This document shows positions 1 through 6,714 of a DNA stretch of 32,985 nt, piece after piece (the first letter of the stretch is position 1; each line of letters opens with the position of its first letter). The translations under genes and the position numbers were made by a program. Under the pieces are notes generated by a model. The model saw nothing but the letters and a program-made list of their open reading frames with translations. It made no database searches and was not told the DNA's origin. This stretch comes from Planctomycetota bacterium. GTDB taxonomy: Bacteria; Planctomycetota; UBA1135; GCA-002686595. The stretch is taken from the NCBI GenBank assembly GCA_029259605.1, contig JAJDEV010000277.1, positions 1 to 32,985 on the forward strand, read 5' to 3'.

Positions 1-135
1 GCCGCTTGCGCGATCGAGGAGGCCGTGCAAGGCTGCATCTGTGGCCGTGCTCGCCGCGCAGCCGTCCGCGAGGCCGTGCTGCAAACCATGGAACGCTTTG
101 AAGTCATCACCCGAACCCGAGGCCGCGTGTCGTGA
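1..135 (+). CDS. C-terminal end of an unidentified protein (5' end outside window)
   Basis: Reading frame 1 is open from the first base to TGA at 133-135 and gives 44 residues with a natural composition and high GC at third positions. It contains CAIEEAVQGCICGR and ends TRTRGRVS. The overlapping frame 2 in the same stretch is rich in Pro, Arg, Ser and Cys and looks like its shadow, so I prefer frame 1 as coding here. The fragment has three cysteines in its first 15 residues. It stops 28 bases before the preferred start of the next gene, so the two could be co-transcribed. I do not recognise the family and too little is visible to name a function. Confidence 0.4.
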   Translation, partial: AACAIEEAVQGCICGRARRAAVREAVLQTMERFEVITRTRGRVS

Positions 136-163
136 GGGCCGTCGAAACCGGAAAGGGTTTACG

Positions 164-781
164 GTGCAGCACACCGCGGGCCCTCCTGGCGGGTACCCCG
201 ACGCTGACGATCCCCTCGGGCTTAACGCGTCAATTGGACAAATTCTCGGCGGGAAGACTAAGTTTCTGCACGTTGAAGGCGTCGCCGTCTGCGACCTAGC
301 GAAGAGGATGAACTTGGATACGATCGTCCTGAAGGACGATTCGGGTCACACGTACCCAAAGAAGATCGGCGGGTCAGTTATCTGTTACGGGGGCGTTCCG
401 TATGCTTGCAACTTTCAGTACAAATCAGACATCAAGCAAGAGGTGCCCAATGCTACCGACGAAGAACTTGAGGAGATTACCGAGATGGTGGCGAAATGTG
501 CCTACGCGCACGAGCGGGGCCACATAGACGACTCGACAAATGCATGCTCCACGGAAGACCCAGGTTCCATTACCGCGCCAAAATGGAGTGGCCTTGGGAT
601 GTCAGAGGAAGAGGGGCTGGAGTCCGAGCTGCGCCGGGGGGCTGAAGAAGTTGACTGCCTAGGTAACCATACCTGCAAGACGCAGGCATGTCGAGTCTAC
701 AAGAAGAAGCGCATAAAGACCTTGATGGAGTTTCTTAGGAAGACAGAGGAGGCGCTTGATGCTCTTCAAAACGGACGATAG
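164..781 (+). CDS. Small Cys-containing protein with HERGH zinc-peptidase-like motif
   Basis: GTG at 164 is preferred because a purine-rich GGAAAGGG lies six bases upstream; the frame is open further upstream, but there it shadows another gene. The 205-residue product has no signal peptide. Residues 116-120 read HERGH, an HExxH pattern typical of zinc metallopeptidases, within AYAHERGHIDD. Near the N-terminus, PDADDPLGLN resembles the DPLGL stretch found at the end of Rhs/YD-repeat cores, next to which polymorphic toxin tips begin. Nine cysteines are scattered through it. Its end overlaps the next gene by 23 bases, so translation is probably coupled. It could be an orphan toxin tip cut off from an Rhs core, or a stand-alone peptidase-like protein. 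The motif is seen; the function is inferred. Base composition is more AT-rich than the right half of the window. Confidence 0.55.
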   Translation: MQHTAGPPGGYPDADDPLGLNASIGQILGGKTKFLHVEGVAVCDLAKRMNLDTIVLKDDSGHTYPKKIGGSVICYGGVPYACNFQYKSDIKQEVPNATDEELEEITEMVAKCAYAHERGHIDDSTNACSTEDPGSITAPKWSGLGMSEEEGLESELRRGAEEVDCLGNHTCKTQACRVYKKKRIKTLMEFLRKTEEALDALQNGR

Positions 782-2543
782 AGCCAAGTTCTGTGCGCTA
801 TTGGCATTCGTTCTTGCGGTAGCCGCGCGGGCCTGGGGGCAGTCAGGGCAGCTCGGTGAGCCGGAATCCTCGGGTGCCGTGGTGCAGCGCAGTTGGCACT
901 CTCCACTGCGCGAGGCCAGGCTTACTGTCTCTTACGATATTGACGATGCGGATGCGAACGCGCTTTTTAGCGTAACTCGATTCGGGCGAATGTTGTGGGA
1001 GAGTCGTCACCCCTGGGTAGCACTTCGCGCTGATGTCTCCGACGACGGATCAGTCGCTGTCGTTGTCAGCCCTGCAACGGGGGATCGTGCGAGATTGCCG
1101 TTGGTGGGCCTCTTCGCCAATGACGGTCGATTGGAGTTCTGTCGCTCCCTGCCAGGCGGATCGCCCCAACTTGAGGGCTTGATCTACATGCCCCGTGAAG
1201 GCGTCGTGTTCGTGAGAGTGCGGAATCCGACAGGATCCGAGAAGTGGTTGAGGCTTGATTGGAAGAATCCCGACCTGTGCCTCACTATCACAAGGGACGC
1301 GAGCCCGAGATGTGAGCATGCGACGTGCCTTTTCGCGCAGCGTATCCCGGCAACGCCCTTGATCGTGTCTCAATGGGGCTGCGCTGACGACGACCTAGGA
1401 AACAGGAGATACTCCGTGGTGGTTGAGGATTCTGCGCTGAATGAGGTCTGGAGGCGCGACTTTGAAGCGGGTTTCCTCGATAAGCTAGATCATTACGAGT
1501 CTGTTGTGAGGGTTGACGGAGCCGCGGCGTTCACTCTTCGAATCGGTAAGCCGGAATTGAACGCGGACGAGTATTACAAAGTTGTCAGAGCCGAGGAAGA
1601 ATGGAGTGTGCTCGCCACTGACTCTCAGACGCGCTCTGTCGAACGGCCTTTGGGTCGTCGTCGGCGCATCTCACCCGATACTTTGAAGGAGTTGCCGAGT
1701 CGTTATCTCGTCCGCCCGGCTGGGCTCGACATCTCTCGCGTTGATTGGGCCGGACCTCCAGTTCACTTCTCTCACGACGACCGCATTCTGGTCTTCGACA
1801 CCGAACGGAAGGTCTTGTGTGAATTCGATTCGGCTGGATCATTTGTGCGCGATTACCACTTTCATGGCGACGATCTCCAAGCTGTCAAGGCATCCGGGTT
1901 GGACTTGGCGCTCGACTGGATAATTACTGATCAAGCTGGACGTGTTTGGGCATCGCTGTCCCGGGGCCGGCGCGCGATGCACGGCGTCCAGTGGGAGGCT
2001 GATGGAACGCGCATCGGCTCGTTTTCTTGGGACGACTCAGGCACTTTAGATGATTGGTGCTTCGTAGGCGGTGGGAACCGCTGGCGCCTCGGCCTGAAAA
2101 AGGCGTCGTTGGTGGGGCGGGATCTAGTACCCGTCGCAACGATTGAGGCGCACGATGCTCCACCTTGGTTCGGTGAGTTCGACTCGATAGCTGTTGATTC
2201 GACGGGTGTGGTCGCGCTGCGAGAGACGATATTGAACGATGACGTCGGCGTGCTCGCACAGCTCGTTCGCTGGTTCGACCCAGACGGTTCGACTCTGCGC
2301 ACGACCGACGTCGAGCCGTTTGGGGCACGTCGAGGGACGATTGCGCTTGGCCGCAGGTATTACGCGGTGCCAAGCTCTCGGGGTGCTGCGGTTGTCTCGC
2401 GAACTTCCAACTCGGTTGCTTATGCCGAGTCACGCGATTCGTTGAGTGACATGACGTTCTCATCAGACGGGACGGAGTTTTGGGCGTTCGCGTTTGGGTC
2501 TGCGATTCTACGACGTTGGCAAGTTTCCGCCGGTGGCGATTGA
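759..2543 (+). CDS. Secreted propeller-like hypothetical protein
   Basis: ATG 759 is chosen over TTG 756 because GAGGAGG lies just upstream and the protein then begins MLFKTDDRAKFCALLAFVLA, a signal peptide ending near WGQ. The product has 594 residues. It carries repeated short beta-strand units of the type DDRILVFDTERKVLCEFDSAGS (about residues 345-365), DQAGRVWASLS and SSDGTEFWAFAF near the C-terminus, resembling WD40/NHL-type propeller blades without a clean family consensus. The start overlaps the preceding HERGH gene, which suggests coupled translation and perhaps a joint role, for example export and display. The gene ends 29 bases before a tRNA-Gly 3' fragment, so it is the last gene before the presumed attachment site. 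No enzyme motif is visible. Family assignment is an inference from repeat texture only. Confidence 0.7.
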   Translation: MLFKTDDRAKFCALLAFVLAVAARAWGQSGQLGEPESSGAVVQRSWHSPLREARLTVSYDIDDADANALFSVTRFGRMLWESRHPWVALRADVSDDGSVAVVVSPATGDRARLPLVGLFANDGRLEFCRSLPGGSPQLEGLIYMPREGVVFVRVRNPTGSEKWLRLDWKNPDLCLTITRDASPRCEHATCLFAQRIPATPLIVSQWGCADDDLGNRRYSVVVEDSALNEVWRRDFEAGFLDKLDHYESVVRVDGAAAFTLRIGKPELNADEYYKVVRAEEEWSVLATDSQTRSVERPLGRRRRISPDTLKELPSRYLVRPAGLDISRVDWAGPPVHFSHDDRILVFDTERKVLCEFDSAGSFVRDYHFHGDDLQAVKASGLDLALDWIITDQAGRVWASLSRGRRAMHGVQWEADGTRIGSFSWDDSGTLDDWCFVGGGNRWRLGLKKASLVGRDLVPVATIEAHDAPPWFGEFDSIAVDSTGVVALRETILNDDVGVLAQLVRWFDPDGSTLRTTDVEPFGARRGTIALGRRYYAVPSSRGAAVVSRTSNSVAYAESRDSLSDMTFSSDGTEFWAFAFGSAILRRWQVSAGGD

Positions 2544-2572
2544 GTCGGCTGGTCGGTTCGGCGGGACCTCGC

Positions 2573-2625
2573 GTGTCAGCTTCCCAAGCTGAATGTCGAG
2601 GGTTCGAGTCCCTTCGCCCGCTCCA
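2573..2625 (+). repeat. tRNA-Gly(CCC) 3' fragment, putative attachment site (left copy)
   Basis: The segment contains an anticodon arm (TCAGC, loop TTCCCAA, GCTGA), a five-base variable region, a T arm (GAGGG, TTCGAGT, CCCTT), the acceptor 3' strand CGCCCGC and TCCA. This is positions 27 to 76 of a tRNA-Gly with anticodon CCC and an encoded CCA. The 26 bases upstream do not form a D arm or pair with the acceptor strand, so it is not a complete gene. An identical 53-bp copy lies at 13438-13490 in the same orientation. Integrating elements commonly leave such 3' ends of tRNA genes as att duplications. Confidence 0.85.
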
Positions 2626-2680
2626 TGGCTCCGACGGAGCGCGGGATGCTGGGGGTGCAGGGTGTGTGCCGAAGCGAGCG

Positions 2681-3214
2681 ATGACAGGTACCGATGATGG
2701 CAGTCGGTTGGTTGCCGAAAGAGCCCCTCGTCGGTTTGGTCTCCTTTGGGCAGTCGGGATCACGCTGATCGTGATACTCGTTCCGCTGGGGTGGTGGGCC
2801 TCCTACCTCACGGAGCTTCAGGCGACGAGGAGATCCGTGGCGGCCTATGTCGAGGTAGAGTTCTCGACGCTGTTGGATTTGCTTGAGCGGAAGGAGCGCG
2901 CTGCGGAGGAAGAGGATTACGACGAGCTTCGCTCCATCCTCCTCGCTTTGGACCAGGCACTCGCCGACCCGCGGTTGTTGACCGTCACGAGGTCCGTCAA
3001 GGGAGAGCGTTCACTCTCGGGGCTCAAGCGCGGGCCGTTTCCTCACTCGGTGATTGTCGGTCCATTCTCCGGGGAACCCAAGCCGGGCGAGCCATGGGTC
3101 ATTCTGATGGAGAGCGTGGGCTCCGGGCCAGACGTCGCCACGTACCAGTGCAAGTTCGGAAGCGCGGAGTACTGGATAACGATCGATCGCTCAGACGTAG
3201 GTCGGGCTCGATAG
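2681..3214 (+). CDS. Single-pass membrane protein of unknown function
   Basis: A longer open frame begins upstream but runs through the tRNA fragment, so the ATG at 2681 is preferred; its ribosome-binding site is weak. The product has 177 residues. After about 19 charged residues a hydrophobic segment (roughly 20-43, FGLLWAVGITLIVILVPLGW) forms one membrane anchor. It is followed by a helical, acid-rich stretch (VEFSTLLDLLERKERAAEEEDYDELRSILLAL) and a small, probably beta-rich domain ending in WITIDRSDVG. The topology suggests cytoplasmic N-terminus and an external C-terminal domain. It is the first gene inside the tRNA-bounded island and is followed within about 25 bases by an insertion sequence. 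I do not recognise the family. Confidence 0.6.
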   Translation: MTGTDDGSRLVAERAPRRFGLLWAVGITLIVILVPLGWWASYLTELQATRRSVAAYVEVEFSTLLDLLERKERAAEEEDYDELRSILLALDQALADPRLLTVTRSVKGERSLSGLKRGPFPHSVIVGPFSGEPKPGEPWVILMESVGSGPDVATYQCKFGSAEYWITIDRSDVGRAR

Positions 3215-3237
3215 AACTCCTGTGATCCCGCGCCCGT

Positions 3238-4401
3238 GGGGTCCCAAGACTCGGCCGGGACCTAGGTCCGTTTGGTTCGAGGAGTTGCCAGCGTTCGACG
3301 GGCTCGATTCCGGCCGTCGAACGAGCCCGGAAGCGCCGTTCGTGGCGAAGGGCAGGTCGCGACTTCGATTCTGACCTCGGACTGATCGCGGAGCGCGGCT
3401 CTACGCGGCGCGGCGATAGCTCTTGAGGAGCCCGCCGAGTCTCTCGTCGCAGACGACGTCGCCGTCGTTTGCGACGTCGTCACCGTCTATGCGCTCGTTC
3501 CCGATACCCTGATGCGGGCGCTCGCTGTGGTAGTGCACGACGTACTGGTCGATCGCCCGTCGCAACGAGTCCTCGCCGAAGAAGATCATGCGGTCGAGAC
3601 ACTCGGATTTGATCGAGCGCACGAACCGCTCGGCGTAGGCGTTCGCGTTCGGAGCCTGCAGCGGTGTCCGAATCGTCTCGATCCCGGCGTCTTCGATCAC
3701 GGTCCGGAAGCGTAGTGAGTACTTCGAGTCGCGGTCGTGGATCACGTATCGACAGCCCTCGAGGAATGCCCGCGCTCCCCAAGTGGCCTGTCCCATGAAC
3801 CAGTCGGTCGGGTTGCGCGTGATCCCAGCGACGTGGACGCGACGACTCTTCAGTTCGAGGAAGAAGAGGACGTAGAAGGTCGCCAGCCCTCCCCCACTCT
3901 ACACCTCGACGCTGAAGAAGTCCGTAGCCGCGACCTGGCCCCAGTGTGCCCGGAGAAACGTCCGCCACGACGACGGGCGGTCCGGAGCGGGTTGGATGCC
4001 GTTCGCCTTCAGGACGCTCGCGATCGTACTCGGAGCGACGCGATGCCCGACCTTCCGGAGCTCGCCCTGGATCCGGCAGTAACCCCACGACGGATTGTCG
4101 GTCGCCATACGGACGATCAGCGCCGCGATCACCTTCATGAGGCCGGGCCGACCGACGCGCTTCGCCGGATGCGTCCACTTCGCCGCGATCAGGCGGCGGT
4201 GCCAGCGCATCAGCGTGTCGGGCGTCACGATGGTCGCGACGCGATCGAGCGTTTCGCGGCCGAGTAACTTGGCCTTCGCAGCCAGTCGTCGGCGCTGGTC
4301 GCACCCGAAGGGGGTAGGTCGTGGGTCGCATCCGGCCATTCTAGGTGCGGCGAACGGCCCGGAATGACGCCGACAACTCGGCGGCCGAGTTTATGGACCC
4401 C
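3238..4401 (-). mobile_element. Decayed insertion sequence with rve/D35E transposase (IS copy 1)
   Basis: The transposase remnant (3401-4340) is enclosed by imperfect terminal inverted repeats. Comparing the left end (3238 onward) with the reverse complement of the right end (back from 4401) gives 17 matches in 20 positions: GGGGTCC, a short variable part, then ACTCGGCCG. The same ACTCGG core is found at the ends of copy 2 (11443-12706). A run of four CCCACG hexamers directly follows the right end. Copy 1 and copy 2 have the same orientation and lie on either side of the minus-strand gene row between them. Confidence 0.7.
3401..4331 (-). pseudogene. rve/D35E transposase, N-terminal deletion and internal stop
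   Basis: This is a damaged relative of the intact transposase at 11602-12651. The start codon region still encodes MRPTTYPL, matching MRAKTYPL of copy 2. About 43 codons are then missing and the frame shifts, and the alignment resumes at QRRRLAAKAK. Further on, a TGG codon of copy 2 is TAG here (about 3899-3901), after FFSVE. The frame then continues unbroken to the shared C-terminus LKSYRRAA, so this second lesion is a simple nonsense change. The catalytic pattern is otherwise preserved (ATDFF, HDRD, AYAERF). In the last 131 residues I count 13 differences from copy 2, so the copies are relatives and not a recent duplication. Confidence 0.85.
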
Positions 4402-4422
4402 ACGCCCACGCCCACGCCCACG
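4399..4422. repeat. Short tandem repeat, CCCACG x4
   Basis: Four perfect head-to-tail CCCACG hexamers lie immediately beyond IS copy 1 and before the end of the secreted-protein gene at 4445. The first unit overlaps the presumed IS terminal repeat. Hexamer slippage is the simplest explanation. Confidence 0.8.
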
Positions 4423-4444
4423 CTTCCTATCCGAGCGACCAGAT

Positions 4445-5344
4445 CTACGGCACTTCCCACTTTGCGCCGTCGCCGAAGCCCATCGCCGACCATTCATCGG
4501 CACCAATCAACCTCGAACTACCGGGGTCGAGGACGCCGTCTCTGTTCGCGTCCTGCAGAAGGAGCCATGAGGCTCCGTCCGGGCTCGGATTCAAGCTGGC
4601 AAAGAGATACACGTATCCGTGATCGGTGTGGTCGCCGAACATCCAGTCTTCATAATCGCCCAGCAGGCCAGGTTCAGTTTCGACTCCTGGGGAAGCGGAC
4701 GCCGAGAGAATCAGCACGAGCCCCCCTGATTGGGTGTCGAGCTCGTATAGATCGCGGCTGCTGTTGAACAACACGAAGACGCGCGACGGTATTGCCTGAT
4801 TCGGAAACAGCGACCGGACGTTCTTCCTTCCGGCGACATTGGCCTCGTAGAGAGTCGTCTTGCTCGCGATCGGAATGAGCGTCTTCGGATAGGTCCAGGT
4901 GGCGGATACTGGATCCCATTGAGGCGCGGGAAGAGCCGAGTTCGTGTCGAGCTGCCAGACCTGTATTCGCGTTTTGCCTTTTATCGTGAGGCCTCCGACG
5001 CACACCATATCGGACCCAAGCCCGGTTGTCGCCGTCGGCCAGAACCCGACGGCTTTCGTGTCGGTCGTGTGGAGCGACGGGCCATCCGGGAAGTCCCGTC
5101 GCCACTGCAAGTAGACCTCCCGGCTCAACACGTTGCTGTTGACCGCGCCTACAACCTCAGCGTAGCTGACGAGAACACGCGAAGGCGTCTTTCGCGGGAG
5201 AAGCAACTCCGTCGGCGGCGGAATCGTCTGAGGAGGAGGAAGAGGCGTGGGAAGCTGTTGTGCCGCGGCGAGCGATGCGAGCTGAATCAACGCGAGTGAG
5301 CTTGCGATGCTGCGGCAGACGGAAGGGCACTGTCTTTTCTTCAT
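4445..5344 (-). CDS. Small secreted hypothetical protein
   Basis: The open frame is longer, but the ATG at 5344 is preferred: GGAGG lies six bases upstream and the product then starts with a clear signal peptide, MKKRQCPSVCRSIASSLALI, cleaved near LAAAQQ. The preprotein has 299 residues. A proline-rich linker (LPTPLPPPQTIPPPTE) follows the signal, then a probably beta-rich body with short stretches such as YELDTQSGGLVLILS and GYVYLFASLN. There is also a DANRDGVLDPGSS loop (about residues 275-287) resembling a calcium-binding Dx[DN]xDG loop. It is the last gene of the minus-strand row, 53 bases after the metallopeptidase-like gene, and only about 50 bases from IS copy 1. No function is assigned. 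Confidence 0.75.
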   Translation of the reverse strand: MKKRQCPSVCRSIASSLALIQLASLAAAQQLPTPLPPPQTIPPPTELLLPRKTPSRVLVSYAEVVGAVNSNVLSREVYLQWRRDFPDGPSLHTTDTKAVGFWPTATTGLGSDMVCVGGLTIKGKTRIQVWQLDTNSALPAPQWDPVSATWTYPKTLIPIASKTTLYEANVAGRKNVRSLFPNQAIPSRVFVLFNSSRDLYELDTQSGGLVLILSASASPGVETEPGLLGDYEDWMFGDHTDHGYVYLFASLNPSPDGASWLLLQDANRDGVLDPGSSRLIGADEWSAMGFGDGAKWEVP

Positions 5345-5397
5345 TTCGGCCTCCGATCGATAGAATCCACGCGTGTTTGGGCCTGCGAGTACGGGTG

Positions 5398-6132
5398 CTA
5401 CTGACCCTCTGAGCACGAGAATCCCGGGCAAGTACCGCCCTGAGCAGATTGCTTTGCGAGAATCTGTTCCGATGCGGAAGGTAGCGAGGAGGCGCCAGGA
5501 CAGTCGCTCTGACGACACGCATCGCTGCTCTTCGTTGCGGCTGCCAACGCGTCGTTCCACATTTGACACCACTCCGCAGAGGACGGCGCGGGGTCATCGC
5601 AGGCACGCTCCAAGATGTCGACCGCAGACTGGACGATAATGTCGTTGTGATTGCAGTCGCCGCACGGGTTCGGTTGGCGGGATCCGCTGCCAGGCGCATG
5701 TGGCAAATAGAGGGCAGTTGACGGGTCGGTGTCGTAAATAGTCGATGAGTGATACGGATACGACAGTACGTTTAGCCAGTGCTCATACTCGTGCTTCAGA
5801 GTAATAGCTCCCAGCCAGGCGGGATACGTCGGATTGATTGCGATAGTAGTGCGATCGTGCGTCCCTACTTTTCCGGTCGCGCCGTAGATGTTGCGATCGA
5901 GCCATGTGAAGCCGACAGACCCAGTGTTTGCATCGAAGATCCCTTCGAGCGACGCGCGGAGAGTGCCGCCGAACTGGAGTTCTACTTCGTCAAGCATCGC
6001 GTCGAGGTGTCGACCGCCGTCATCAGGACTTTCGGTTACGTAGCCGAGGACCTTGCTGTCGCCGACAAGCTTGCGGGACCCCGCGCGCGCGGGGGGAGCT
6101 CGCGATCTGGGAGCCCCGGAACCCCTTTGCAC
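5398..6132 (-). CDS. HEYEH metallopeptidase-like protein, N-terminus possibly truncated
   Basis: The frame begins at GTG 6132, which has GGAGG seven bases upstream, although this lies inside the end of the nfuA-like gene. The 244-residue product carries HEYEH at residues 114-118 (TLKHEYEHWLNVL), an HExxH zinc-binding pattern. The C-terminal half is cysteine-rich (PCGDCNHND, RACDD, EWCQM, DACRQSDC, GTCPGFSC). The first 20 residues (rich in Arg, Pro, Ser) look non-native and there is no signal peptide, yet paired cysteines and the secreted neighbours suggest an exported protein. I infer that the authentic 5' end was lost at a junction near 6080-6130. No third zinc ligand or known peptidase family could be fixed by eye. 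The GTG start could still be real. Confidence 0.6.
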   Translation of the reverse strand: MQRGSGAPRSRAPPARAGSRKLVGDSKVLGYVTESPDDGGRHLDAMLDEVELQFGGTLRASLEGIFDANTGSVGFTWLDRNIYGATGKVGTHDRTTIAINPTYPAWLGAITLKHEYEHWLNVLSYPYHSSTIYDTDPSTALYLPHAPGSGSRQPNPCGDCNHNDIIVQSAVDILERACDDPAPSSAEWCQMWNDALAAATKSSDACRQSDCPGASSLPSASEQILAKQSAQGGTCPGFSCSEGQ

Positions 6133-6692
6133 CGCCTATCCTCCGCATGCGACGTAACGTCGACAACTCTCGAAATATCCGTGAAACGCGCGCAAAGCTC
6201 GCGCTCCACGACTTCGCGCAGCGTCGCGGAGGCCATTCCGCATCCCTTGCATCCGCCCCCGAACGCGACACGAACCTCATCGGCGCAAACATCTACCAAC
6301 TCGACTGTGCCTTTGTGCTCTCGAAGTATCGGAGCAATGCAATCACTAAGCACTCGTTCAACCTCAGCCGCTCGTGGATCAGAAATGAACATGTGTCGAT
6401 TGGGATTCTGGAAGCTGAACCCTGACGACCACATGCCCTCGACATAGTCGATCACGGTCCCATCGAGGATCTGAGCCGACTTCGAGTCACAGCAGAATCC
6501 AATTCCATCGATCACGGCAGCAACATCCGCTCGGTCGTAGGAAGACTGATCGACAAACTCGAGTTCGTAGCGCTGTTCGACCGGACGCTTCGGGTGGACG
6601 ACAATCGAGACGAATAGCCGCTCGTCTGTCCGTTCGCTCCGGTACGCCCCAATGATGCTCGAAGCCCGTTCTGTCAACTCGATCAAGGTCAT
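6036..6692 (-). CDS. nfuA: NfuA-like iron-sulfur carrier protein, abnormal C-terminal tail
   Basis: The ATG at 6692 has GGGAGG upstream in the 22-base gap after the preceding gene. The product has 218 residues. The first part resembles the degenerate A-type (IscA-like) domain of NfuA, with IDYVEGMWSSGFSFQNPN (81-98) matching IDFVTDQLGSQLTLKAPN of the E. coli protein as I recall it. The second is a NifU C-terminal domain with GGGCKGCGMASATLREVVE, whose C148-x2-C151 pair holds a 4Fe-4S cluster in the family. The match runs to VVDVTSHAED, where E. coli NfuA is about ten residues from its end. Here a foreign-looking 35-residue Arg/Pro-rich tail follows and overlaps the next gene by 97 bases. Expected role: delivery of Fe-S clusters to client proteins. 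An island location between secreted-protein genes is unusual for this housekeeping family. Confidence 0.8.
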   Translation of the reverse strand: MTLIELTERASSIIGAYRSERTDERLFVSIVVHPKRPVEQRYELEFVDQSSYDRADVAAVIDGIGFCCDSKSAQILDGTVIDYVEGMWSSGFSFQNPNRHMFISDPRAAEVERVLSDCIAPILREHKGTVELVDVCADEVRVAFGGGCKGCGMASATLREVVERELCARFTDISRVVDVTSHAEDRRCKGVPGLPDRELPPRARGPASLSATARSSAT

Positions 6693-6714
6693 CCCGGCAA
6701 CCTCCCCGTCTCGA

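Noticed and set aside
1924..2763. A 279-codon minus-strand frame containing GRRDSNPRHSAWEADT
   Set aside because: This phrase is the well-known spurious translation of the reverse complement of a tRNA 3' half; the frame is antisense to the secreted propeller gene and the tRNA fragment.
6079..6094. The GC-only palindrome as a transcription terminator
   Set aside because: No T run follows on either strand and it lies within overlapping reading frames; it may only mark a recombination junction.
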